The position numbers and the translations under genes are program-made. Positions 15,953-25,480 of a DNA stretch of 64,000 nucleotides are shown in pieces; the first letter of the stretch is position 1, and each line of letters starts with the position of its first letter. Under the pieces are notes generated by a model, which did no database searches, was not told the origin of the DNA, and saw only the letters and a list, made by a program, of their open reading frames with translations. This DNA comes from Emcibacter nanhaiensis (lineage in GTDB: Bacteria; Pseudomonadota; Alphaproteobacteria; Sphingomonadales; Emcibacteraceae), in the NCBI RefSeq assembly GCF_006385175.1, contig NZ_VFIY01000005.1:379501-443500 (forward strand), written 5' to 3'.

Positions 15953-16134
15953 CTCTGAAATCCACATCCCCTCCAGGCAGTGATGGCATTTGCAGCTGTC
16001 GATTTTTTTCCTCTGTGCTGCAGATCACAGCATCTGGTTTCCCATCCCGCTAGAAATATGTCAGGAACCGAACGCCTGATGTGTTGAACAATAATTTCGT
16101 CCGGCGTTCTCTGGAACTTCTGGAGTGAGACTAG

Positions 16135-16434
16135 ATGAAAACCAAGAACAAGCAGGGCGGGCGACAGGAGCAGAAAGCGCTGGAAACAGCGTTCCGCCAT
16201 GCCGTCAGCTTTCGGGAAAGCCTGTCCGTCAGACCGCCGCGACCGACCTGTGACGCCGGCTTTCTGGATTTTGCCTTCGGCAAGGCCACACCGGAAGCCG
16301 GAGAGGGTGCAAAAATTTATGACGACACGGGAACAGGTGCTGCCGCAGGCAATATAGAGGTTGTTTATCCTGCCGCTGCAGGGTTAGACTGCTTTCAACC
16401 AGAAATTCAAGCCCGAATGCGGACAGAAGGGTAA
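16135..16434 (+). CDS. hypothetical protein
   Basis: 99-residue ORF of no recognised family, starting at ATG 16135 after CTGGAGTGAGACTAG (GGAG about 11 nt upstream). The sequence is polar with a basic start (MKTKNKQGGRQEQKALE), has no membrane segment and is low in motif content. It ends 3 nt before the next ORF, so the two may be cotranscribed. It could be spurious, and its reality rests on position and ribosome site only. Confidence 0.35.
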   Translation: MKTKNKQGGRQEQKALETAFRHAVSFRESLSVRPPRPTCDAGFLDFAFGKATPEAGEGAKIYDDTGTGAAAGNIEVVYPAAAGLDCFQPEIQARMRTEG

Positions 16435-16437
16435 ACC

Positions 16438-16755
16438 ATGGCTGATATCATCAAGCTCCCGGACAATTTGATCAGCAACGACGACCGTCAAAAGCTGGAA
16501 AGCTACGGCGCCCACGAGATTGCCCGCGGCCGGGCAACCCGTTTTCACTGGACCGAAAGTGAGCAGGGCGATCCCCTGTTTGAAATCTATCGCGGCGGCG
16601 CCGTGGAGGAACTTGTGCTGCAGATCGGCCGCCACCGGGAACAGGATGAATATTACGCCCTGGATCCGTCAGGCCAGGACCTCACGTCCGGCAGCCTGGA
16701 CCATGTTATGGCACAACTGGACCGGAAGCTGGCCTGGGACCATGGGGAATCCTGA
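16438..16755 (+). CDS. hypothetical small cytosolic protein
   Basis: 105 residues, no recognised domain. The composition is protein-like: an acidic and polar protein with a likely beta-rich centre (TRFHWTESEQGDPLFEIYRGGAVEE, then LVLQIGRHREQDEYYALD) and a C-terminal helix (SLDHVMAQLDRKLAWDH). No signal or membrane span is seen. It follows the preceding small ORF by 3 nt and precedes the CaCA exchanger gene by 36 nt. Confidence 0.65.
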   Translation: MADIIKLPDNLISNDDRQKLESYGAHEIARGRATRFHWTESEQGDPLFEIYRGGAVEELVLQIGRHREQDEYYALDPSGQDLTSGSLDHVMAQLDRKLAWDHGES

Positions 16756-16791
16756 GGCGATGAGGTAACTTAGTGGTGCGGGGCTGACAGG

Positions 16792-17850
16792 ATGGATCTT
16801 TCCAGCTTTTTTCATAGCCTGCCGATGGCGTTCAACCTGCTGTTGTTCTGCGCTTTTGCCACGGTGATCTGGTTTACCGGTACCCGCCTGTCCTATCTGG
16901 TGGACGCCCTGGCGGAGCAGACGAAAATCGCCCGCGCCCTGATGGGGCTCGGCGTGCTGGCGATCATCACCGAATTGCCGGAAATGGTCACCACGGTGAC
17001 GGCGGCGCTGGCCGGCAATGCCGAACTGGCGCTCAACAATATGTTCGGCGGCATCAGCATGCAGACCGCCATTCTGGCGGTGGCCGACATGTTTGTCGTC
17101 CATGCGGCGCTGACCACCTATCCCCGCAAGCCGACCCCGGTGATCGAGGGGCTGTTCCTGATCCTGATGCTGACGTTCTTGCTGCTGTTGTTTACTACCG
17201 GCGACACCGCCCTGCCGGGGGGCATCGGCCTGTCGGCTCTGCTGCTGGCGGGCCTGTATCTGTTGTCCATCTTCATCATCCAGAAATTCGTCACTGCGGA
17301 AGTGTGGAGCCCGGTCGACCTGCCCAACCCGGAGGAAGAGCAAGAAGGCGCTGAACGCAACAACCATTATGACCACAAGCCGTTGAGCAGCCTGTATGTT
17401 GCCATTCTGTTATCGGCGGTGTTTATCCTGGTCATCGGCGTCTTGCTGACCCACACCGCGGAGACGCTGGCGGATCAGACCGGTCTCGGCAGCAGCTTCA
17501 TCGGCGTCACCCTGCTGGCGGCGACCACCTCCCTGCCGGAGCTCAGCACCACCATCGCCGCCGTGCGCATCCGCGCCTATACTATGGCCATTTCCAATAT
17601 CCTGGGCAGCAACCTGATCATGGTATTCCTGATTCTGCCGGCGGACATTTTTTACCGGCCCGGCCCGATCCTCAATGAAATCGATTATTCCGCCGCGCTG
17701 GCCCTCGGCTCGGGAATCCTGGTGACGGCCATCTATTGCCTCGGCCTGTTGATCCGCCGCAAGGGGAAAATCTTCAAGATGGGTGTCGATTCGGCACTGG
17801 TGCTGCTGGTCTATCTCGCCAGTCTCGGGGTATTTTACTGGTTCAGATAG
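16792..17850 (+). CDS. CaCA-family cation exchanger (Na+/Ca2+ exchanger-like)
   Basis: 352-residue inner-membrane protein with about ten segments in two inverted halves. Each half has an alpha repeat: IITELPEMVTTVTAALAG with LALNNMFGG in the first, and AATTSLPELSTTIAAV with ISNILGSNLIMVF in the second. The paired Glu residues in LPE are the ion-binding acids of this superfamily. The first repeat has NNMFGG where GNVVGSN is usual, which may alter ion choice. A charged loop (about 175-195, NPEEEQEGAERNNHYDH) separates the halves. It probably exports Ca2+ or another cation using Na+ or H+. It converges on the APC permease with a 9-nt gap. Confidence 0.85.
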   Translation: MDLSSFFHSLPMAFNLLLFCAFATVIWFTGTRLSYLVDALAEQTKIARALMGLGVLAIITELPEMVTTVTAALAGNAELALNNMFGGISMQTAILAVADMFVVHAALTTYPRKPTPVIEGLFLILMLTFLLLLFTTGDTALPGGIGLSALLLAGLYLLSIFIIQKFVTAEVWSPVDLPNPEEEQEGAERNNHYDHKPLSSLYVAILLSAVFILVIGVLLTHTAETLADQTGLGSSFIGVTLLAATTSLPELSTTIAAVRIRAYTMAISNILGSNLIMVFLILPADIFYRPGPILNEIDYSAALALGSGILVTAIYCLGLLIRRKGKIFKMGVDSALVLLVYLASLGVFYWFR

Positions 17851-17859
17851 CCGTGGGCG

Positions 17860-19113
17860 TCAGAGCGGCAGGAATTCAACGAGCTTGAACAGCAACATTC
17901 CGCTGCAGCTTATGAAGCCGAGCAGCGGTACCCCCCACCAGGTGGTGAACACACCATCCGGCGCGGCTTTGCCGGTCCACTTCAGTTTCAGTAGGGAGGC
18001 ATTCACCGCGGCAAAGACAAACAGGATGACTGCGCTGGTGGTCTTGGCCAGGGTGGCGAGGTCCAGCACCAGCGAGAAAAACAGCACCAGCCCGATCACG
18101 AACAGGCTGGCCTCCAGCGGCGTGCGGGTGAAGCTGTTGACCCGGCGAAACACAGCGGGGGCTTCGTTGCCGTTGGCCATGCCGTGCAGGACCCGGGAAC
18201 TCATGATGATCTGCACCAGGATGCCGTTGATCGTGGCCAGGATGCTGATCGCGCCCAGCAGCCAGGGCGGCAGCATATGGTCCGACCAGGACGCAATGGT
18301 GGCGAGCGGCGTATTGCTCTGCGCCAACTCCTGTGGCGGCACGGTCAGGACCGCGGCCAGCGCCACCAGCACATACAGGGTCATGGACAGGAAGATGCAG
18401 ATCAGGATCGCCGCCGGCAGGGTGCGGCGCACGTCCTTCACTTCCTCGGCCACATTGACCATATCCTCAAATCCGATGAAGGTATAGAAAGCCAGGAAGG
18501 CGGCGCTGAATATGGAGCTCCAGATGGCGAGATCGCCGGCCCCTACTGGGGGCAGAAGCTCTCGCCAGCGGGTACCGATGGTGGCCAGCTCCTGGCGCGA
18601 CAGCACCACCACCAGCAGCAGGCCACCCACCTCGATCAGGGTGATGATCGCGACCAGCGAGACCGATTCCCGGATCCCCCAGCAGGCGATCAGCCCCAGC
18701 AGCAGGATAATCCCGGCCCGGAGCGGCAGGACCGGCAACTCAATGAAATCGACGATAAATCCTGCCGTCGCGTTGGCCAGTGTGGCGGAGGACACAATGC
18801 CGGTGAAAATGATCATCCAGCCGATCAGCATGGAGAAACGGCGTCTTGAGAAACCGGCGTCCACATAGCGGACTTCGCCGGCGCTGAGCGGGTAACGGCC
18901 GGCCATTTCAGCATAGGAGAAGGCGGTAATCAGGGCGATGGAGGCGGAGATCAGGAAGGCCACCGGCGCGTACAGGCCGGCGATGCCCGCGACCTTGCCG
19001 GTCATGGCGTAGATGCCGCCGCCGACGATGGTGCCGAGGCCGTAAAAGACCAGAAACGGCAGGTTGATACTGCGTCTGAGCCTACCGTTGCCGCCGTAAT
19101 TCGTTTGCCTCAT
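17860..19113 (-). CDS. APC superfamily amino acid permease
   Basis: 417-residue transporter from ATG 19113, which has GGGAG just upstream. About twelve membrane segments are present. The first contains the family motif LVFYGLGTIVGGGIYAMTGKVAGIAG, the helix-1 break for substrate binding. FYTFIGFEDMVNVAEEVKD matches helix 6 of APC permeases. It resembles the YhdG/cationic amino acid type by length and motif, but the substrate cannot be assigned. An extension to 19164 gives a basic non-family N-terminus and was not used. It is a single gene. Confidence 0.88.
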   Translation of the reverse strand: MRQTNYGGNGRLRRSINLPFLVFYGLGTIVGGGIYAMTGKVAGIAGLYAPVAFLISASIALITAFSYAEMAGRYPLSAGEVRYVDAGFSRRRFSMLIGWMIIFTGIVSSATLANATAGFIVDFIELPVLPLRAGIILLLGLIACWGIRESVSLVAIITLIEVGGLLLVVVLSRQELATIGTRWRELLPPVGAGDLAIWSSIFSAAFLAFYTFIGFEDMVNVAEEVKDVRRTLPAAILICIFLSMTLYVLVALAAVLTVPPQELAQSNTPLATIASWSDHMLPPWLLGAISILATINGILVQIIMSSRVLHGMANGNEAPAVFRRVNSFTRTPLEASLFVIGLVLFFSLVLDLATLAKTTSAVILFVFAAVNASLLKLKWTGKAAPDGVFTTWWGVPLLGFISCSGMLLFKLVEFLPL

Positions 19114-19269
19114 CGCTCCCTCCCTGCGTTTCCTTGGGGATATTTTACAGGGAAAAACATGCAAAGGCAGTTGTTTTTGACCCTAAAGTATGACGGGTTA
19201 ATGGTGGACAAGGCAGCTGGCGGTCTGGTCTACTCGGGGGAACAGTTTTTGAGCTAGACGAGACACAAA

Positions 19270-20931
19270 ATGAGACCCAAGGGCAAGGGACTTTATGATT
19301 CCCTGTATTTTGACTATCCGACCTTTCCGTTCCGGCGGCCGCCGGAACTGGACGGGCAGAAACTCGGTCACCCGGTGGCAATTGTCGGTGCCGGGCCGGT
19401 CGGCCTCACCGCGGCGCTGGAGCTGGCCCGGCGCGGTATCCGCTCGGTGGTGCTGGACGACAAGGACACGCTCAATGACGGCAGCCGGGCGATCTGTATC
19501 TCCCGCAACAGCTTTGAGACCCTGCAGCAGCTGGGGGTGGTGGCGCCGTTTCTGGACAAGAGCCTGGGCTGGACCCACGGCCAGTGTTTCTACAGGGACA
19601 AGATGATTTACCGGCTGGAAATGCCTCATTCCGAAGATGAACGGTTCAAGCCCATGTATAATATCCAGCAGCAATATATCGAGCAGTTTCTGGTCGATAA
19701 GGCGGCCGACTACCCCGGTCTGATCGACCTGCGCTGGCAAAGCCGGGTCACCGCGCTCGAGCGGAAGGAGACAGGTGTACGCCTGACCGTGGAGACACCG
19801 GAGGGCGACTACGAACTCGCGGCAGACTGGCTCCTGGCGGCGGACGGGGCCCGCAGCACGATCCGCAAGATGTGCGGCCTGTCGCTCCAGGGCAAAAACC
19901 TGGAAGGCAACTATGTCATTGCCGACGTGCAGATGAACCATGATTTCCCCACCGAACGGCGCTCTTTTTTCCGGTCTTCCGCCAACCCGGACGCCACCAT
20001 CCTGATCCACAAACAGCCGGACAATATCTGGCGCATCGACTACCAACTGCAGGAAGGGGAGAGCGCCGAGGAGGCGGTCCGCGAGGAAAATATCCGCACC
20101 AGGGTGCAGGCGATCCTCGACATGGTCGGCCACACCGGCGACTGGCAGCTGGAATGGTGGAGCATCTATACCGCCAATACCCTGTGCCTGGATGATTATC
20201 GCCACGGCCGGGTGATGTTCATCGGCGATTCCGGCCATATTGTGCCGATCTTCGGGGTCAGGGGCCTGAACAACGGGTTTGCCGATGCGGTCAATGCGGC
20301 CTGGAAACTGGCCTATGTGCTGAAAGGAGCCGCGCCGGAGGCGTTGCTCGACAGCTATACACCGGAGCGACGCGGCGCGACCCTGGATGTGTTTGCCAAT
20401 GCGGGCAAAAGTGCCCGCTTCATGACGCCGCCGACGCCGGGTTATGCGCTGATGCGCGAAGCGGTCTTGTCACTGGCAGTCAATAACGACTTCACCAAAC
20501 GTTTTGCCGACCCGCGCCAGGTGCAGCCCTACACCTATGCGGAAAGCCCGCTGACCAGTTTTCCAGAGCGGGATGCGGCGTTTGACGCGGGACCGTCCGC
20601 CGGGGCTCCGGCCGTGAACCAGCGGCTGGGCGCGGATGATTACCTGCTCGATCACCTGGGACGGGGTTTCAGCGGTTTTTATTTTTCCGAAGACGGCAAT
20701 GTGCCGGGCGACATTGAAAAACTGTTCGGTGAACTGCAGGCGGATGGTGACGCCTTTACCCCTGTGGTTCTTGGCCGTGCCGATCATGCAGGTATATTTG
20801 CCGCCTATGGCGCCGGGACCGGGAGCTTCTATCTGATCCGGCCGGATCGCCACATTGCCGCCCGCTGGAAAAAGATTGTCCCCGGGGAGGTGCGGGACGC
20901 CGTGCACATTGCGCTGGGAGAAAGCAAATGA
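19270..20931 (+). CDS. FAD-dependent aromatic monooxygenase (MhpA-like)
   Basis: 553-residue class A flavoprotein hydroxylase. Rossmann motif AIVGAGPVGLTAALELARRG is at residues about 37-57, the DG motif is LLAADGARSTIRKMCGL, and the second FAD motif is GRVMFIGDSGHIVPIFGVRGLNNGFADAVNAAWKL. A C-terminal thioredoxin-like part follows, as in MhpA-type enzymes. It should hydroxylate a phenolic substrate using NAD(P)H and O2. Its stop overlaps the start of a DUF2783 gene by 4 nt, a pairing known for this subfamily. No ring-cleavage gene is adjacent. The GDSGH variant replaces the more usual GDAAH. Confidence 0.88.
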   Translation: MRPKGKGLYDSLYFDYPTFPFRRPPELDGQKLGHPVAIVGAGPVGLTAALELARRGIRSVVLDDKDTLNDGSRAICISRNSFETLQQLGVVAPFLDKSLGWTHGQCFYRDKMIYRLEMPHSEDERFKPMYNIQQQYIEQFLVDKAADYPGLIDLRWQSRVTALERKETGVRLTVETPEGDYELAADWLLAADGARSTIRKMCGLSLQGKNLEGNYVIADVQMNHDFPTERRSFFRSSANPDATILIHKQPDNIWRIDYQLQEGESAEEAVREENIRTRVQAILDMVGHTGDWQLEWWSIYTANTLCLDDYRHGRVMFIGDSGHIVPIFGVRGLNNGFADAVNAAWKLAYVLKGAAPEALLDSYTPERRGATLDVFANAGKSARFMTPPTPGYALMREAVLSLAVNNDFTKRFADPRQVQPYTYAESPLTSFPERDAAFDAGPSAGAPAVNQRLGADDYLLDHLGRGFSGFYFSEDGNVPGDIEKLFGELQADGDAFTPVVLGRADHAGIFAAYGAGTGSFYLIRPDRHIAARWKKIVPGEVRDAVHIALGESK

Positions 20932-21119
20932 CGGATATGGCGTTCGAAGATCTGGAAAAGACCTATGACCGGCTGGCGGAGGTGCTCGATGAAGTGGGGG
21001 AAGAGAAACACGCCCTGCTGCTGGCCAAGCTGGTGATGATCCTGGCCCACAAGATCGGCGATCCGGAAGAGGTCGAGCAGGCCCTCCTGAATGCCCGGGA
21101 GGGCCTGCTCGACGGTTGA
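20928..21119 (+). CDS. DUF2783 family small protein
   Basis: 63-residue helical protein (FEDLEKTYDRLAEVLDEV, then HALLLAKLVMILAHKIGD) of the DUF2783 family. Its ATG overlaps the monooxygenase stop as ATGA, implying translational coupling. Family members sit with MhpA-like flavin monooxygenases and may act as a partner subunit. It has no signal or membrane span. Confidence 0.82.
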   Translation: MTDMAFEDLEKTYDRLAEVLDEVGEEKHALLLAKLVMILAHKIGDPEEVEQALLNAREGLLDG

Positions 21120-21123
21120 AAAA

Positions 21124-22494
21124 CTAGCCTGCCATCGCCTGCAGGATGGTCTGTGCCGGCGCATGGCTCGGCAGGTTGTGGTGTTCCGAACTCAGCTTGT
21201 CGAGAATTTCCATCACTTTCTGTGACGCGGCGTCGGCTTCATGGACCGCCTCGACGGCGCCGTCAATGTCTCCCCGGTTGAACAGCCGGGTGGCGCGGAT
21301 CCCGGCCTCGTGCACGGCCCGGTGCGGTTCCTTCAGCGCGGCCCATTGCGGCAGGGAGGTCAGTCCCGGGTCATTCTGCTGGTCATACCATTTGCCAAGC
21401 CGGCAGCTGTGGTGGTCGGACAGTTCGTCGGCGTTGAGTGAGATGCGCCCGGCCAGCATCTGTGACAGTTTGCGCATCCAGATCATATGGTCGGATTTGG
21501 CCGCACAGACTGTGGCGCGCTTGCCTCCCCTTTCAATGAGATCGTTAACCCCATCAAGGATCGGCGCCTCGGTCGCTTCCAGGACATCAATGACCTGGTT
21601 GATTTTTTTAACGTTGGCGGCGCTCATGACGGCAATGGTCTGGGCGCCCCTGGCGACATTCTGGGTATCGGAGATCTGTTGTTCCAGGATGCCGTTGATT
21701 TTGGCAATGCGGCTGCTGACCACATGGACTTTATCGGAAATGCGGGTCATTTCCCCGGCAGAAGCATCGATGATTTCCTTGCCCTGGGAGGCTTTCTCGT
21801 TTCCTTCGTTCATGGCGGAAACAATGGCGGCCATTTCACTGCGCAGGTTTTCGATGCGGTTGCGAATGGTTTCGGTCGCTTCCGCAGTCTGGCTGGCCAG
21901 GTTTTTCACTTCGTTGGCCACTACGGCGAACCCTTTTCCGGCCTCGCCGGCGCGGGCGGCCTCGATGGTGGCATTGAGCGCCAGCAGGTTGGTCTGTTTG
22001 GCGATATCCTCGATATCCTTGACGATCTTGCCAATGTCCTCGGAGGCCAGAGAGAGGTCGTTGACCTTGCCGGCGGCATGCTCCACGGAGTCGGCAATTT
22101 CACCCATGGCGCCCTGGGCTTTCTGGGCAGCATCAAGGCTGGCGGTCGCGCATTCCGAAACGCTGGCGATCTCCTGGGCGGCATCGCTGGTGTTTCGGTA
22201 GATTTCGTCGACAGAATGGGTCAGGCTGTCAACGGCGCCGGCGATGGAGTGAGACTGGGAGTCAACTTCCTTGATATCCCGCATCATTTCGGCGACACCG
22301 GCAACGCCCTGGTTGGCCGTCACAGACATCTGAACCGTCCGGTTCAGGTTTTTGCGAACCCTCTGCAGGTTGCTGTCGGCAATGGATTTGATGAGATTTG
22401 AGATCGGGCAGATTCCTGCGGGAACGTCTTCAAATTTCCCCTCCAGGATCAGGGTGAGAGACTGTTCGATGGCCTCCCGGTTATTATTATGCAT
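21124..22494 (-). CDS. cytosolic methyl-accepting chemotaxis protein with CZB domain
   Basis: 456 residues with no membrane segment or periplasmic domain. An N-terminal ~70-residue helical part leads into the MCP signalling domain, whose tip reads [32 protein letters not shown]. The C-terminal ~120 residues are a chemoreceptor zinc-binding (CZB) domain with the signature [11 protein letters not shown] plus upstream and downstream His residues ([18 protein letters not shown]). CZB domains bind zinc and can respond to oxidants such as hypochlorous acid. No che or motility genes are in the window. It converges on the DUF2783 gene with a 4-nt gap. Confidence 0.92.
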   Translation of the reverse strand: MHNNNREAIEQSLTLILEGKFEDVPAGICPISNLIKSIADSNLQRVRKNLNRTVQMSVTANQGVAGVAEMMRDIKEVDSQSHSIAGAVDSLTHSVDEIYRNTSDAAQEIASVSECATASLDAAQKAQGAMGEIADSVEHAAGKVNDLSLASEDIGKIVKDIEDIAKQTNLLALNATIEAARAGEAGKGFAVVANEVKNLASQTAEATETIRNRIENLRSEMAAIVSAMNEGNEKASQGKEIIDASAGEMTRISDKVHVVSSRIAKINGILEQQISDTQNVARGAQTIAVMSAANVKKINQVIDVLEATEAPILDGVNDLIERGGKRATVCAAKSDHMIWMRKLSQMLAGRISLNADELSDHHSCRLGKWYDQQNDPGLTSLPQWAALKEPHRAVHEAGIRATRLFNRGDIDGAVEAVHEADAASQKVMEILDKLSSEHHNLPSHAPAQTILQAMAG

Positions 22495-23013
22495 TATACT
22501 TTTCCGTACACACGTTGGTTCAAACTCGGTAGGGGAAATCTATTTTTCCAAAGTCAAAATTTGGTTAATCAATCTCAAAAAATAGGAAGAATTTTCGAAA
22601 AATCTTATTTTTACCACTTTTGAATGTGAAGCCTGTTACTCGGGAAGATACAGCTGGCGACACCTGTCGCTGAAACGTTTGTTTAAAAAGGTTGCATATT
22701 CCTGATTATTTATGTAGAAATTTCCGGACGGCGGAGCATAATTTTTATAAAATCACCCTAAAAAGGCATAATCTTCTAAATTTCTTTGTATTATAGAATA
22801 ATGTTTCTATTTTCATGCGGAACGGTATGCGAAAATGCAAGGACATTTCGCGGCTTTTGCGCGTATCCTCCCCTCTGGCGGGAGGTTGCCCAGTCAATAA
22901 GGCAGTAAAAAAATAATATTTATCCCTTTTTCGGCGATTGCATCCAGTCCTGTGATTGCCGCCAGTAAAGTGAGATGGACTGGAACAAGACAAAATCGGA
23001 GGAAACAAAGACC
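22495..23013. other. 519-nt divergent AT-rich intergenic region
   Basis: Between the chemoreceptor and the TonB receptor. It contains a PsrA-like sequence GAAACGTTTGTTTA at 22672-22685 and a hairpin CCTCCC / GGGAGG at about 22868-22887. Several AT-rich stretches could hold promoters. No credible gene is seen. Confidence 0.5.
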
Positions 23014-25404
23014 ATGAAACTTAGCAGAAAAATTCTGACTCTTGCGGGTACTGCTGTTGCAGGCACCCTGCTGGCCAATGCTGCAGCAGTGGCCGAAGAA
23101 AATGACGAAATGGTGCTGGAAGAAATCACCGTGACCGCGACAAAAAGGGCGTCCACAATCCAGGACGTGCCCTTTTCCATCAACGCCCTGACCGGCGCCG
23201 ATATCCAGCGTACCGGGTCCCAGAACCTTGAAGACGTTGCCCGCAATGTGGCCGGCCTGATGATCCAGAACCTCGGCCCGGGCCAGAGCCAGGTGGCGAT
23301 CCGCGGCGTTTCCGCCGGCCAGATCGTCCGCGACCAGCCGGGTGTGAAAGAGCAGGTGGGGGTTTATCTTGATGAATCCGTCATCTCCCTGTCCCTGTTT
23401 ACACCGGATATCGACCTCTATGACCTGAACCGGGTGGAAGTTCTGCGTGGTCCGCAGGGCACCCTGTTTGGTTCCGGTTCTGTTGGCGGCACCATCCGCT
23501 ATATCACCAGCCAGCCGGACCTGGATGGTTTCGAAGGCACCGCGGAAGGTGAACTGAATGTGATCGACGGCGGCGGTGTTGGCGGCCATATCAAGGGTAT
23601 GGTCAATGCCCCGATTGCTGACAAAGCGGCCCTGCGTATCGTCGGTTATCATACCGAATACGGCGGCTTTATTGATGCTCTGCGCGAAGATGGCAGCGTT
23701 GACGAGAATGTGAACAGCGGCAACCGCACCGGCGGCCGTATCGCCCTGCGTTTTGAACCCAGTGATACCTGGTCCATTACGCCGCGTGTGATCTACCAGA
23801 AAATTGACATGGACGGCTTTAACCGCCAGGAAGTTTTCAACCTCTATGCCAATCCCTTCACCACAACCCGCACGCCGGTAACTTTTGACGAGCGCCAGCA
23901 GTTCCTGCTGCTCCGCGAAGCCTTTGAAGATGAAACCTTCATTGCCGATGCGGTTATTGAAGGCAGCTTTGACGGCTTTGATGTGACGTCTGTTTCCAGC
24001 TACACAGACCGTGACATCCTGGTCAGCCGCGACGCCAGCGCCCTGACCGGCAGTGTGTCTGTTGATCTCGGCTATCCGGATGCAGCCGTTCTGCTGCCGT
24101 CCAACCTGCGCGACACCACCAAGGTGGAACAGTTCACCCAGGAAATCCGCCTGAGTTCCAACGGCGATGGTCCGCTGCAGTGGGTGGTTGGCGGCTTCTA
24201 CGCCAAAACCGATCGCGGCTATGAGCAGTTCCTGCCGACACCGGGCTATGACGCCTACACGGACGCCGTTCTTGGGGCCGGGACTGCTGCGGCGACTTCT
24301 GCCGGCGTTGGTCCTGCGGATTCACCCTATTATTCAACACTTGACTATACCCTGGAGCAGGTGGCGCTCTTCGGTGAAGCCACTTACGACGTTACCGACC
24401 GGCTGCAGCTGACTGTCGGCGGTCGTTATTATGACTATAACGAAGACCGGACGGCGACCATTGTCGGCCTGTTCGGCAGTGGCATTATCGGTCAGATGGA
24501 TGACACATCCTCTGACGGCTTCTCCCCGCGGTTCCTGGCCAGCTATGATGTCAGCGAAGAGGTGACCCTGAACGCCCAGGTCTCCAAAGGGTTCCGTCTT
24601 GGCGGGGTGAACGATCCGCTGAACACACCGCTTTGTTCCGCAGAGGACCTGGCGATCTTTGGTGATTTCCAGGATTATGGCGATGAAACAACCTGGAACT
24701 ATGAAGCCGGCGTAAAGGTCAAAACGGACAAGATGTCCCTGAACGCGGCCGCCTTCTACACCAAGATCAACGACCTGCAGGTCACGCTGGATGCCGGATC
24801 CTGTTCTTCCAGGATTTCCTTCAACGTGCCTGATGCCCACACCATGGGCCTGGAAGGTGAGTTCAAGTTCCAGCCGACCGAAGGCCTGGACCTGTCCATT
24901 GCCACCAGCATTCTGGAATCCCAGTTTGACTCAACCGTGGTTGATGGCACCGGTACGGTTCTCGGCGGCGTGCGTGACGGTAACCGCTTGGCCTCCACTC
25001 CGGAATTCAACCTGGCGGCAACGGCAACCTATTACTTCCCGCTTGAAATGGTTGATGCTGGTGCGGAAGGCTATGTATCAGCCACCTTCCAGCATCGCGG
25101 CAGCATCTATACCCAGCCGTCCGACCAGGAGCCGGGAGCCGGTACCTTCGTCTCCGGCCTGCCGTTTGGCGGTGCGACAGGTACAGATGCAACAGTTCTG
25201 GATCTGGAGCTGGACAGCTATGAGACTGTCAACCTGAGCGCCGGTGTTATCCTGGAAAGCTGGGAGCTGGTGGCTTACGTCAACAACCTGCTGGACGAAA
25301 ATGCCAACCTGTCCTTCGACCGCGAGCGCGGTGGACGTGCCCGCCTTGGCTTCCGTACCAACCAGCCGCGGACCTTCGGTCTGACCGCCCGGGCCCGCTT
25401 CTGA
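23014..25404 (+). CDS. TonB-dependent outer-membrane receptor
   Basis: 796 residues from ATG 23014 behind GGAGGAA. A signal peptide (LTLAGTAVAGTLLANAAAVA) precedes the TonB-box-like region VLEEITVTATKRAS. The plug domain follows (QDVPFSINALTGADIQRTG, then VEVLRGPQGTLFGSGSVGGTIRYIT), then a 22-strand barrel ending in RTFGLTARARF with terminal Phe. The EITVTATKR plug type is common in alphaproteobacterial receptors for vitamin B12, carbohydrates, siderophores or unknown small ligands, and the ligand is not assignable. A strong terminator follows. It is monocistronic, with codons matching highly expressed genes (few rare codons). Confidence 0.92.
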   Translation: MKLSRKILTLAGTAVAGTLLANAAAVAEENDEMVLEEITVTATKRASTIQDVPFSINALTGADIQRTGSQNLEDVARNVAGLMIQNLGPGQSQVAIRGVSAGQIVRDQPGVKEQVGVYLDESVISLSLFTPDIDLYDLNRVEVLRGPQGTLFGSGSVGGTIRYITSQPDLDGFEGTAEGELNVIDGGGVGGHIKGMVNAPIADKAALRIVGYHTEYGGFIDALREDGSVDENVNSGNRTGGRIALRFEPSDTWSITPRVIYQKIDMDGFNRQEVFNLYANPFTTTRTPVTFDERQQFLLLREAFEDETFIADAVIEGSFDGFDVTSVSSYTDRDILVSRDASALTGSVSVDLGYPDAAVLLPSNLRDTTKVEQFTQEIRLSSNGDGPLQWVVGGFYAKTDRGYEQFLPTPGYDAYTDAVLGAGTAAATSAGVGPADSPYYSTLDYTLEQVALFGEATYDVTDRLQLTVGGRYYDYNEDRTATIVGLFGSGIIGQMDDTSSDGFSPRFLASYDVSEEVTLNAQVSKGFRLGGVNDPLNTPLCSAEDLAIFGDFQDYGDETTWNYEAGVKVKTDKMSLNAAAFYTKINDLQVTLDAGSCSSRISFNVPDAHTMGLEGEFKFQPTEGLDLSIATSILESQFDSTVVDGTGTVLGGVRDGNRLASTPEFNLAATATYYFPLEMVDAGAEGYVSATFQHRGSIYTQPSDQEPGAGTFVSGLPFGGATGTDATVLDLELDSYETVNLSAGVILESWELVAYVNNLLDENANLSFDRERGGRARLGFRTNQPRTFGLTARARF

Positions 25405-25434
25405 TCCCGGACATAAATTGGGTTTAAGCTATCT

Positions 25435-25467
25435 GGAGATGCGGCACTGTCGCATCTCCTTTCTTTT
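25435..25467 (+). terminator. terminator after TonB receptor gene
   Basis: GGAGATGCG / CGCATCTCC perfect 9-bp arms followed by TTTCTTTT, 30 nt after the stop. The convergent ATPase gene ends at 25481. Confidence 0.88.
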
Positions 25468-25480
25468 GTACGCCGGTCGA

